Below, piece after piece: positions 1-5,206 of a DNA stretch of 5,889 nt (position 1 is the first letter of the stretch; each line of letters begins with the position of its first letter). The notes beneath the pieces are model-generated. The model saw only the letters and a list, made by a program, of their open reading frames with translations, did not search any database and was not told where the DNA came from. Origin of the DNA: Acidobacteriota bacterium (lineage in GTDB: Bacteria > Acidobacteriota > Vicinamibacteria > Vicinamibacterales > Vicinamibacteraceae); contig JACDAO010000343.1 of NCBI GenBank assembly GCA_013695405.1, positions 1 through 5,889 of the forward strand, read 5' to 3'. Made by a program: the position numbers and the translations under genes.

Positions 1-1201
1 GCCTGAGCGCCGATCGCCCCGGCTCGAACAGTTCCGCCCATGGATTGCGACGACCGAGGATGGCATCGCTGATCAGCATCGCGCTCAGCGTGCCGAAGGT
101 CATGCCGTTGCCGGAGAAGCCGGTGGCCACGTACTGATGATCGGCACTGGGCCCGATGTACGGCAAGCCGTCAGGCGTCTCGATCACCTGCCCTGACCAT
201 CGGTGCGTCACCACCACGCCCGGCACCAGCTCGGCCAACCGCTGCTGCAGCCGATCGTGGTGCTGGTGCGTGGTCGCCTCTTGGCCGGTCTTGTGGTCCT
301 CGCCACCGTAGATGACCAGGTCGTCGTCGCCGTCGGGCTGCACGCGGACATAGTCGTACGGGTCGTTGGTGTCCCAGAACAGGGCGTCGGGAAGCGTGCC
401 GCGCGGCACGCGCCCCGCGACCACATAGCTCGTGTACAGCGCCAGCTTGGTCTGGAAGACCGAGGCGCTGATCGTGCCGCTGACGCCGACCAGCGGGTTG
501 TGCGTGGCCAGCACGATGTCGTCGCAGGTCAGCGTCACGCCGTTGACGTCGACGCGAAGCGGGTCGGTCGAGAACGTGTCGACGGCGCTTTGCTCGTGGA
601 TGCGACCTCCGCCCGCGACAATCGCCTCAGCGAGTCCCGCCAGATACTGCAGGGGCTGGAACCGCGCCTGATTGGCGTAGCGCACACCCGGGCGCCCCAG
701 CCCGGGCACCTCGAGCTGGTAGGTGGCGTCAAAGCCCAGGTCTCGCGCGAGGCGCGCCTGCGCCTCGAAGTCGGGTGGCTCGACCGTCGGCACGCGTGGC
801 GCGTGCAGGTAGCCGTCGACGCGCGCGAACGCGCAGTCGATCCGGCGCTCGTGCACGATGCTCGCGACCTGCTCGATGGCCGCGAGTCCGGCGTCCCACG
901 CGGCCTGCGCGTGATCGCGGCCGAAGCGAGCCACCAACTCCGACAGCAACGTGTCGGTGACCATCGTCAGGTGGGCCGTCGTACTTCCGGTGTCGATCTG
1001 GCCGCAGCGATCACGTTCGAGCACCGCGACGCGCTTGCCGGCGGTCGTCAGGAGGTAGGCGGCCGTCAGCCCGGCCAGGCCACCACCAACCACCACCACG
1101 TCGACGTTGCCGTCGTGGTCGAGTCGTGGAAACTGCGGGAGTGGATTCGCGGTTCTCCAATATGAGGATGTGTTCGTCGATGACGCCGTGGTCCGAGACA
1201 T
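1..1201 (-). CDS. FAD-dependent oxidoreductase, YhfW/DAO type (C-terminus cut by left edge)
   Basis: The frame is open without a stop from an ATG at 1201 down to the left edge (400 codons). The start is set by a Shine-Dalgarno GGAGG at 1211-1207, 5 nt before the ATG. Residues 33-62 form a Rossmann FAD-binding unit (VDVVVVGGGLAGL, acidic Glu62 ending strand 2). It is followed by a GSTTAHLT segment at 72-79, the region that contacts FAD in DAO-fold proteins and typical of the Bacillus YhfW group (GTTGHTTAK there). Later come FWDTNDPYDYVR, GGEDHKTGQ, DGLPYIGP (344-351) and GFSGNGMTFG, the C-terminal FAD-binding signature. Visible residues end in an ELFEPGR segment, which in YhfW-like proteins precedes a C-terminal Rieske [2Fe-2S] domain; whether one exists here lies outside the window. 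It probably oxidises an amine or other small substrate in the cytoplasm; the substrate is unknown. It is divergent from, and distantly paralogous to, the flavoprotein at 1241-2485. Confidence 0.9.
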   Translation of the reverse strand, partial: MSRTTASSTNTSSYWRTANPLPQFPRLDHDGNVDVVVVGGGLAGLTAAYLLTTAGKRVAVLERDRCGQIDTGSTTAHLTMVTDTLLSELVARFGRDHAQAAWDAGLAAIEQVASIVHERRIDCAFARVDGYLHAPRVPTVEPPDFEAQARLARDLGFDATYQLEVPGLGRPGVRYANQARFQPLQYLAGLAEAIVAGGGRIHEQSAVDTFSTDPLRVDVNGVTLTCDDIVLATHNPLVGVSGTISASVFQTKLALYTSYVVAGRVPRGTLPDALFWDTNDPYDYVRVQPDGDDDLVIYGGEDHKTGQEATTHQHHDRLQQRLAELVPGVVVTHRWSGQVIETPDGLPYIGPSADHQYVATGFSGNGMTFGTLSAMLISDAILGRRNPWAELFEPGRSALR

Positions 1202-1204
1202 GCG
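1189..1204 (+). promoter_or_regulatory. Weak sigma-54-like match for the plus-strand flavoprotein
   Basis: TGG at 1189-1191, CG at 1194-1195 and TGC at 1201-1203 keep the GG/GC register, but C and A of the -24 box and one T of the -12 box are missing. A start near 1215 would leave a 26-nt leader containing the AAAGG. The core match is common by chance in GC-rich DNA; its position is the main support. Confidence 0.18.
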
Positions 1205-1223
1205 TACCTCCGTGCCGCGTTCT

Positions 1224-1239
1224 TGCAAAGGCTTCGCCA
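1224..1239 (-). promoter_or_regulatory. Sigma-54-like (-24/-12) promoter for the minus-strand flavoprotein
   Basis: Read on the minus strand the element is TGGC-N7-TTGCA, with GG at 1238-1237 and GC at 1226-1225. The 12-base GG-to-GC register is exactly that of RpoN promoters (consensus TGGCACG-N4-TTGCW). Transcription would start near 1213, giving a leader of about 12 nt that begins just ahead of the GGAGG. The -12 half overlaps the AAAGG Shine-Dalgarno of the opposite gene. Confidence 0.45.
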
Positions 1240-1240
1240 C

Positions 1241-1720
1241 ATGCGCGCTGACGCCCTGCGGGTCGGGCAGCCGGTCTGGCTGCCGCCCAGTAGTGGGCGG
1301 CGGGATCCCATCTATCCGGTGCTGCGCGGTGAGGTCGCCACTGACGTGGTCGTCGTCGGTGGGGGCTTTACGGGCAGCGCCGTCGCGGCGCTGTTTGCCG
1401 AGGCCGGTGTTCGCGTCTGCGTGGTCGAGGCAGCAGCCGTGGGTCGAGGCAGCACGGCAGCCAGTACGGCCCTGCTGCTGCAGGAGCCCGATCTCGGGCT
1501 GCTCGATCTGGAGCGGCGCTATGGACCAACGGCCAGTCGTCGGATCTGGCAGCTCAGTCACGAAGCGGCGCGCGGCCTCGTGACTGCCTTGCGCCGGCTT
1601 CGGGTCGACTGCAATCTGGCGGCGCGGCCATCGATCTACTACACGACCAGCGGCAGGGCCGTCGAGGCGTTGTGCGCGGAACACCGGCATCGCTGCGCAG
1701 TCGGCCTCGGTGGCACGTGA
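1241..1720 (+). CDS. N-terminal piece of the interrupted DAO flavoprotein
   Basis: This is the part translated if the TGA at 1718-1720 stops ribosomes: 159 residues with the dinucleotide-binding GGGFTG motif and the GSTAASTALL segment. It lacks the C-terminal FAD contacts and the whole substrate domain, so it should not be active alone. It is listed because a gene caller will report it as a separate ORF; I regard it as half of the entry at 1241-2485. Confidence 0.4.
   Translation: MRADALRVGQPVWLPPSSGRRDPIYPVLRGEVATDVVVVGGGFTGSAVAALFAEAGVRVCVVEAAAVGRGSTAASTALLLQEPDLGLLDLERRYGPTASRRIWQLSHEAARGLVTALRRLRVDCNLAARPSIYYTTSGRAVEALCAEHRHRCAVGLGGT
1266..1301. repeat. Two overlapping inverted repeats at the start of the DAO gene
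   Basis: GGCAGCC (1266-1272) and GGCTGCC (1278-1284) flank a 5-nt loop. GCCGCCC (1282-1288) and GGGCGGC (1295-1301) flank a 6-nt loop. Both stems are perfect 7-bp G+C-rich pairs, and they share bases 1282-1284, so they compete. They fall in codons 9-21 of the plus-strand gene and 53-88 bp upstream of the predicted minus-strand start. Confidence 0.5.
1718..1720 (+). other. In-frame TGA (opal) codon at a probable Trp position
   Basis: The codon sits between ggc-acg and ctc-act in the reading frame shared by both halves of the flavoprotein. No frame change and no other stop occurs before the downstream half. Downstream bases could form only a weak GCCG/CGGC stem; no convincing bacterial SECIS hairpin is seen, which argues against selenocysteine. 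Confidence 0.85.
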
Positions 1721-1753
1721 CTCACTGCCGGCGCGCTGCGTCGGCGCACGGGA

Positions 1754-2485
1754 ATGGCTGGTCGCGGCGCGATCGAGACGCGCGGCAACGCCGCGTTCGA
1801 CCCGTTCAAGGCCAGCCTCGGGCTGATGGCCGCGGCGGTGGCCCACGGCGCGCAGGTGTTCGAGCGATCGGCCGTGCGACGGATCGAACGCGACGGCGAA
1901 GGCGTGCGCGTCCACACTGCGCACGGGCAGGTTGTCGCCTCGAGAGTGATCGTCGCCACCGGGTACGCGACGCCGGACTTCCGGCCGCTGGCGGGTCGCT
2001 TCCGGATGCACCACACGTACGTGCTGGCCACCGAGCCCGTCGACGACGAGCAGCGGCGCGACCTGGGCCTCGGCAATGTCCTGCTGTGGGACACCGATCG
2101 GCCGTACCACTACGTCCGCTGGACCGACGACCAGCGATTGCTGATCGGTGGCGAGGATCGGCCAGTCGACCCGCGCCGCCGACGGGCCACGCAGTTCCGT
2201 GAGGCGACGCGACAGCTGCGCGCGCACTTCGAGGCGCTGCTGCCCGCGCTGGCTGACATCCGGACGGACTACGCCTGGGAAGGCCTGTTCGCGATGACGC
2301 CGGACAGCCTGCCGTACATTGGCCCGCACCGGCGCTATCCACGGCACCTGTTCGCGCTCGGCTACGGGGGCAACGGCATGACCTTCGGCTTCATGGCCGC
2401 CCGCATGCTGCTCGAGCACTGGCAGGGCACCGCGTCTCCGGACCACGCGCTGTTTGCCTTCACACGCGGCGCTGGAGGGGCGTGA
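1754..2485 (+). CDS. C-terminal piece of the interrupted DAO flavoprotein
   Basis: These 243 residues contain the second FAD contact (VIVATGY), the substrate-domain strands, and the C-terminal DSLPYIGP and GYGGNGMTFG motifs, but no Rossmann fold. The first ATG after the stop (1754) has only a poorly spaced purine stretch (GGGA directly before it), so independent restart looks inefficient. It is best read as the second half of the 1241-2485 gene. Confidence 0.4.
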   Translation: MAGRGAIETRGNAAFDPFKASLGLMAAAVAHGAQVFERSAVRRIERDGEGVRVHTAHGQVVASRVIVATGYATPDFRPLAGRFRMHHTYVLATEPVDDEQRRDLGLGNVLLWDTDRPYHYVRWTDDQRLLIGGEDRPVDPRRRRATQFREATRQLRAHFEALLPALADIRTDYAWEGLFAMTPDSLPYIGPHRRYPRHLFALGYGGNGMTFGFMAARMLLEHWQGTASPDHALFAFTRGAGGA

Positions 2486-2541
2486 GCTCGAGCGTAGGGT
2501 CACGATGGTCGCACACAGACCGCGGTGCCGCCCGATTGATG

Positions 2542-2583
2542 TGCGTTGTCACGCTGCGATCGCTCGTGACGACGTAAATTTTT
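2542..2583 (+). terminator. Intrinsic terminator after the DAO flavoprotein gene
   Basis: Bases 2542-2553 pair with 2565-2576 over 12 positions (two G-T wobbles) around an 11-nt loop. Two A residues and five T residues (2579-2583) follow. It begins 57 nt after the flavoprotein stop. The T run in otherwise GC-rich DNA makes this the most classical Rho-independent terminator in the window. Confidence 0.6.
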
Positions 2584-2588
2584 GTACA

Positions 2589-2619
2589 ACTTCGCCTCGC
2601 CTCTCGCTCCGGGCGAAGT
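2589..2619. promoter_or_regulatory. Inverted repeat upstream of the stress-gene promoter, possible activator site
   Basis: ACTTCGCC (2589-2596) and GGCGAAGT (2612-2619) are perfect 8-bp arms around 15 nt. No T run follows on either strand, so it is not a terminator. It lies about 47-77 bp upstream of the start predicted for the sigma-54-like promoter, where an enhancer-binding protein could sit. The adjoining palindrome TTGTACAA is at 2582-2589. Confidence 0.35.
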
Positions 2620-2639
2620 GTCGGGCCCGTGGCAGTACA

Positions 2640-2655
2640 TGGCAGCGGACTTGCT
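2640..2655 (+). promoter_or_regulatory. Sigma-54 (-24/-12) promoter for the stress protein gene
   Basis: The sequence reads TGGCA-N6-TTGCT, with GG at 2641-2642 and GC at 2653-2654, in exact RpoN spacing. Ten bases of the consensus TGGCACG-N4-TTGCW match; only the CG after TGGCA is inverted. Transcription is predicted near 2666, leaving a leader of about 43 nt that carries the AGGAGGT ribosome site. RpoN promoters need an ATP-dependent enhancer-binding protein; none is encoded in the window. Confidence 0.6.
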
Positions 2656-2708
2656 GATGTCGATGGTTCACGGGCCGCTGTCACGAGGCCCTGATTCAGG
2701 AGGTAGGC

Positions 2709-3680
2709 ATGGCAGACAACACGACGCGCCGCGATGACTCGGTGCGAGAAGAGCTTTCAGCCTTTGGGGAACGACTCACTGGCGCGACCAAGGACGCGGC
2801 CGGCTCGCTGACTGGCAACTCGCAGCTCGAGCGCGAAGGCGAGCGAGAGAACGCGGAAGGGCAAGCCCGTCAAGCCCGCAACGACGTCTTCGACGACACC
2901 GACGGGGTGCCGGGGCGCCCCGTGGTGAGCGGGCGCGGCGGGCCGGCGCTCGACAACACGTCGTCGTCGACCGGTACGGTCAGCGAAGAGATCGGCGCCA
3001 CTGGCGAGCGGGCAAAGGGCGCGGTCAAGGAGACCACCGGATCGATGCTCGGCCTGGGCCGGCTGGAACAGGAAGGCGCGGCCGAGAACACCAGCGGGCG
3101 GGCGCGGCAGGCCGCGAACGACGCGGTCGGCGACGCGACCCCGACCGGGAAGTCCGGCTCGGGTCGCCTGGTCACCGGGCTGTACGACACGCCGGATCAC
3201 GCCTCGCGGGCCTACCAGGACCTGACCACCCGCCATGGCTACGCCTCCGACGACATCAGCGTGATGATGTCCGACGAGACCCGCAAGCGCCAGTTCGGTG
3301 GTGCCGAGCCCGGCGCCGAGTTCGAGACCGGGTCGAAGGCCGCAGAGGGTGCGGGCGTGGGCGGGGCCACCGGTATCGGCGTCGGTGCGGCGGTCGGCGC
3401 GCTGCTCGCCGCGGCCTCGTCGATTGCCATTCCGGGACTTGGCTTGATCGTGGCCGGTCCGATTGCCGGGGCAATTGCCGGTGCGGGCGCGGGCGGCGCG
3501 GCCGGCACGCTGATCGGCGCGCTGATTGGCGCCGGCATCCCCGAGGAGCGCGCCAAGGTCTACGACCAGGGCATCCGCGACGGCGGCATCGTGCTCGGGA
3601 CGCAGGCTCGGGACGACGCGCACGCCGCGGAACTGGAACGCGACTTCACCACTCACGGCGGACGGGACGTCCGCCGCTGA
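2709..3680 (+). CDS. Stress-response protein: two CsbD-like repeats plus YflT/17M-like glycine-zipper domain
   Basis: The start is clear: AGGAGGT at 2698-2704 lies 4 nt before the ATG. The 323 residues have three parts. Residues 14-59 and 93-138 are two copies of a CsbD-like unit (EE..A.GER..GA.K...GS..G...LE.EG..EN..G.ARQA.ND), about half identical to each other and joined by a Gly/Ser/Thr-rich linker (64-92). Residues 153-195 (LVTGLYDTPDHASRAYQDL...) resemble the start of YflT/general stress protein 17M domains. Residues 214-276 are a long Gly/Ala hydrophobic stretch with repeated small-residue spacing, as in glycine zippers, which could insert in a membrane. GIPEERAKVYDQGIRDGGIVL (277-296) resumes the YflT-like fold. 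CsbD and YflT proteins are stress-induced but biochemically obscure. The N-terminal part is highly charged and likely soluble. The gene stands alone between terminators; the upstream sigma-54-like promoter suggests regulated expression. Confidence 0.88.
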   Translation: MADNTTRRDDSVREELSAFGERLTGATKDAAGSLTGNSQLEREGERENAEGQARQARNDVFDDTDGVPGRPVVSGRGGPALDNTSSSTGTVSEEIGATGERAKGAVKETTGSMLGLGRLEQEGAAENTSGRARQAANDAVGDATPTGKSGSGRLVTGLYDTPDHASRAYQDLTTRHGYASDDISVMMSDETRKRQFGGAEPGAEFETGSKAAEGAGVGGATGIGVGAAVGALLAAASSIAIPGLGLIVAGPIAGAIAGAGAGGAAGTLIGALIGAGIPEERAKVYDQGIRDGGIVLGTQARDDAHAAELERDFTTHGGRDVRR

Positions 3681-3688
3681 CATGTGCA

Positions 3689-3721
3689 CGTCGTGCGGGT
3701 GCCCCGGGCACTCGCACGACG
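3689..3721 (+). terminator. Long GC-rich hairpin after the stress gene, without a T run
   Basis: CGTCGTGCG (3689-3697) pairs perfectly with CGCACGACG (3713-3721). The stem continues through one G-T wobble and GTGCC/GGCAC-type pairs to a 3-nt loop, about 15 bp in all. It starts 8 nt after the stop codon. No T tract follows, so it may terminate inefficiently or protect the mRNA 3' end; it could act on both strands. Confidence 0.55.
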
Positions 3722-3847
3722 GTCTCCGACTCCCGTCATCCGGTGAGGGAGGCCCTCCACCTCATGCTTCGACGAAGCCCCTTGGACGAGGCCAGGTCGG
3801 GCAACGTGGACGTATCATCGGCTTCCGCCAGCGTAAACGGAAACGGT
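3722..3847. other. Noncoding stretch, no gene seen
   Basis: No start with a ribosome site and no protein-like frame is visible. It holds the small palindromes GGAGGCCCTCC (3748-3758) and GCTTCGACGAAGC (3766-3778). Together with the tandem repeat that follows it looks like accumulated intergenic repeat sequence. Short ORFs crossing it on both strands have no recognisable protein character. Confidence 0.5.
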
Positions 3848-3893
3848 CTCGCGTAGCGGTCGGACTTGTCCTCGCGTAGCGGTCGGACTTGTC
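3848..3893 (+). repeat. Perfect tandem duplication of a 23-bp unit
   Basis: Bases 3848-3870 and 3871-3893 are identical and directly adjacent. Each unit contains GTAGCGGTCGGACTTGTC. The second copy runs on into CGACCG, completing a palindrome that the first copy lacks. Confidence 0.95.
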
Positions 3894-3899
3894 CGACCG
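3876..3899 (+). repeat. REP-like element: GTAG head plus palindrome
   Basis: GTAG (3876-3879) is followed directly by CGGTCGGAC (3880-3888), TT, and GTCCGACCG (3891-3899), a perfect 9-bp stem. A GTAG or GGAG tetranucleotide 5' of a short GC-rich palindrome with a TT centre is the layout of REP sequences mobilised by RAYT (Y1 HUH) transposases. The copy at 3853-3871 has the head and half the palindrome. No RAYT gene is in the window, so the class is inferred from form. Confidence 0.55.
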
Positions 3900-3979
3900 G
3901 GATGTGGGTTGACGTGAAAGTCCTCGAGCGTGGAACAGGGACATCGGCCGTCGGGGGCGAGCGGGCAGCAGGAGGCCAG

Positions 3980-5188
3980 ATGGACGACAGCAGCACAGTG
4001 GTTCCCTCGCAGGCGACGCCGGTCCTGGCCGTCAACCGGCGCACCTTCGTCCGGCGTGTCTCCGGGTCGATGGCGGCGTTGTCGCTCGTGCCCGAAGGCA
4101 GTCAGGCGCAGACCCAGATGTCAGGCGCCGACACGGTCCCGCGGGGCGCGCCGGCGGTCGCCCGCAACGGCCCCCCGCGGATCCGGTTCGCGGTAATCGG
4201 TGTCAACCACGGCCACATCACCAGCATGACCGACGCGGTGCTGCGCGGCGGCGGCGAACTGGTCTGGCTGCACGCCCCCGAACCGGCCCTCGCCAAGCAG
4301 TTCCTGGAACGCTTTCCGATGGCCAGGCAGGCCCGCACCGAGGCCGAGATCCTCGAGGATCCCTCGATTCAGGCCGTGCTCAGCGCCGGCATCCCGGATC
4401 AGCGGGCGCCGCTCGGCATCCGGGTGATGCGGCACGGCAAGGACTACGTCGCCGACAAGCCCGGCATCACCAGTCTCGAGCAACTCGCCGAGGTCCGGGC
4501 GGTGCAGGCCGCCACCAGGCGGATCTACTCGATCGTGTTCAGCGAGCGGTTCGAGAACCGCGCCACCGTCAAGGCCGGTGAACTGGTCAAGGCCGGCGCG
4601 ATCGGCACCGTGGTGCAGACGATTGGCCTCGGCCCGCACCGCATGAGCATCCCGACCCGTCCGGCCTGGTTCTTCGAGAAGGCCCGCTACGGCGGCATCC
4701 TGTGCGACATCGCCGCGCATCAGGCCGACCAGTTCCTGTTCTTCACCGGCTCGACCCGTGCCGAAGTCGTCGCCTCGCAGACCGGCAACCTGCACTACCC
4801 GAAGTACCCCGAGTTCGAAGATTTCGGCGACATGCTGGTGCGTGGCGACCGCGGCTCGGGCTACATCCGTGTCGACTGGTTCACCCCCGACGGCCTCCCC
4901 ACCTGGGGCGACGGGCGCCTGACCATCCTCGGCACCGACGGGTTCATCGAGGTACGCAAGAACGTCGACATCGCCGGGCGGCCAGGCGGCAGCCACTTAT
5001 TCGTGTCGGACCAGAAGGCCACGGCCTACATCGATTCTGCCCAGGTCGAGTTGCCCTACGGTCGGCAGTTGGTCGACGACATCGTCAACCGCACGGAGAC
5101 GGCGATGCCGCAGGCGCACTGTTTCCTGGCCACCGAACTGGTGCTGCAGGCACAGCAACGCGCGCAACGCCCGACCCTGCCCGCCTGA
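3980..5188 (+). CDS. Tat-exported Gfo/Idh/MocA-family oxidoreductase
   Basis: The ATG at 3980 has AGGAGG at 3970-3975, 4 nt upstream; an in-frame TTG at 3866 lies inside the tandem repeat and is unlikely. The 402 residues begin with a twin-arginine signal (NRRTFVRR at 19-26, a short hydrophobic run, possible cleavage after SQA at 43), so the folded protein with its cofactor probably goes to the periplasm. Residues 68-100 form the nucleotide-binding Rossmann unit, with GVNHGHI (74-80) in place of the usual GxGxxG. The EKP motif appears as DKP (159-161). The C-terminal domain has GGILCDIAAHQADQ (238-251), which supplies the probable catalytic His247. The family performs NAD(P)-dependent oxidation or reduction of sugars, inositols or related compounds; exported members often act on glycans or cyclitols. 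The exact substrate is unknown. It is flanked by spacers of 299 and 243 bp and looks monocistronic; no clear promoter was found. Confidence 0.9.
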   Translation: MDDSSTVVPSQATPVLAVNRRTFVRRVSGSMAALSLVPEGSQAQTQMSGADTVPRGAPAVARNGPPRIRFAVIGVNHGHITSMTDAVLRGGGELVWLHAPEPALAKQFLERFPMARQARTEAEILEDPSIQAVLSAGIPDQRAPLGIRVMRHGKDYVADKPGITSLEQLAEVRAVQAATRRIYSIVFSERFENRATVKAGELVKAGAIGTVVQTIGLGPHRMSIPTRPAWFFEKARYGGILCDIAAHQADQFLFFTGSTRAEVVASQTGNLHYPKYPEFEDFGDMLVRGDRGSGYIRVDWFTPDGLPTWGDGRLTILGTDGFIEVRKNVDIAGRPGGSHLFVSDQKATAYIDSAQVELPYGRQLVDDIVNRTETAMPQAHCFLATELVLQAQQRAQRPTLPA

Positions 5189-5193
5189 GTTCC

Positions 5194-5206
5194 GCAGGCC
5201 GCCTGC
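5194..5206 (+). terminator. Small hairpin after the oxidoreductase gene
   Basis: GCAGGC (5194-5199) and GCCTGC (5201-5206) are complementary and begin 5 nt after the stop. The loop constraint leaves about 5 bp, and no T run follows, so this is a weak candidate. Confidence 0.25.

Larger units (their letters stand above)
1241..2485 (+). pseudogene. FAD-dependent oxidoreductase of the DAO family, interrupted by one in-frame TGA
   Basis: Read through the TGA at 1718-1720 (codon 160), this is one continuous 414-residue frame, a normal length for a single-domain DAO (glycine/sarcosine oxidase, DadA-like) flavoprotein. The ATG at 1241 has AAAGG at 1227-1231, 9 nt upstream; a TTG at 1223 is a poorer start. 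Residues 35-63 hold the FAD Rossmann motif DVVVVGGGFTG with Glu63. Residues 70-84 (GSTAASTALLLQEPD) are a hallmark of one DAO subgroup. VIVATGY lies at 236-242, then LLWDTDRPYHYVR, GGEDR, DSLPYIGP and GYGGNGMTFG. Across the stop the frame and the family fit continue without a gap (GLGGT, stop, LTAGALRRRTGM). A TGG to TGA change (Trp to stop) is the simplest explanation. Trp is encoded by TGG elsewhere in this frame, so a reassigned code is unlikely. It may be a young pseudogene, a sequencing error, or a readthrough gene. The substrate is unknown. Confidence 0.75.

Noticed and set aside
203..1165. 320-codon plus-strand open frame
   Set aside because: It is codon-aligned antisense of the minus-strand flavoprotein, whose FAD motifs are unmistakable; the plus-strand product is Arg/Val/His-rich with no family character.
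1718..1760. Selenocysteine at the TGA
   Set aside because: No convincing SECIS hairpin follows, and DAO-family enzymes have no known selenocysteine there; Trp is the simpler reading.
2499..2685. GTCACG occurring three times (2499, 2548, 2680) before the stress gene
   Set aside because: A 6-bp motif three times in GC-rich DNA is not persuasive, and the middle copy is explained by the terminator stem.
2757..3689. 310-codon minus-strand open frame
   Set aside because: It is antisense to the CsbD/YflT gene, Ala/Arg/Gly-rich, with no ribosome site; the plus-strand gene has clear repeats and a perfect Shine-Dalgarno.
3866..3979. Upstream TTG start for the oxidoreductase at 3866
   Set aside because: It lies inside the tandem repeat and would put a 38-residue extension before the Tat signal; the ATG at 3980 has AGGAGG.
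3526..4044. Short ORFs on both strands across the 3681-3979 spacer (3526-3879 plus, 3736-4044 minus)
   Set aside because: They owe their length to repeat sequence and overlap with real genes, and have no ribosome site or protein-like composition.
4121..4996. 291-codon minus-strand open frame
   Set aside because: It is a shadow of the Gfo/Idh/MocA gene in GC-rich DNA.
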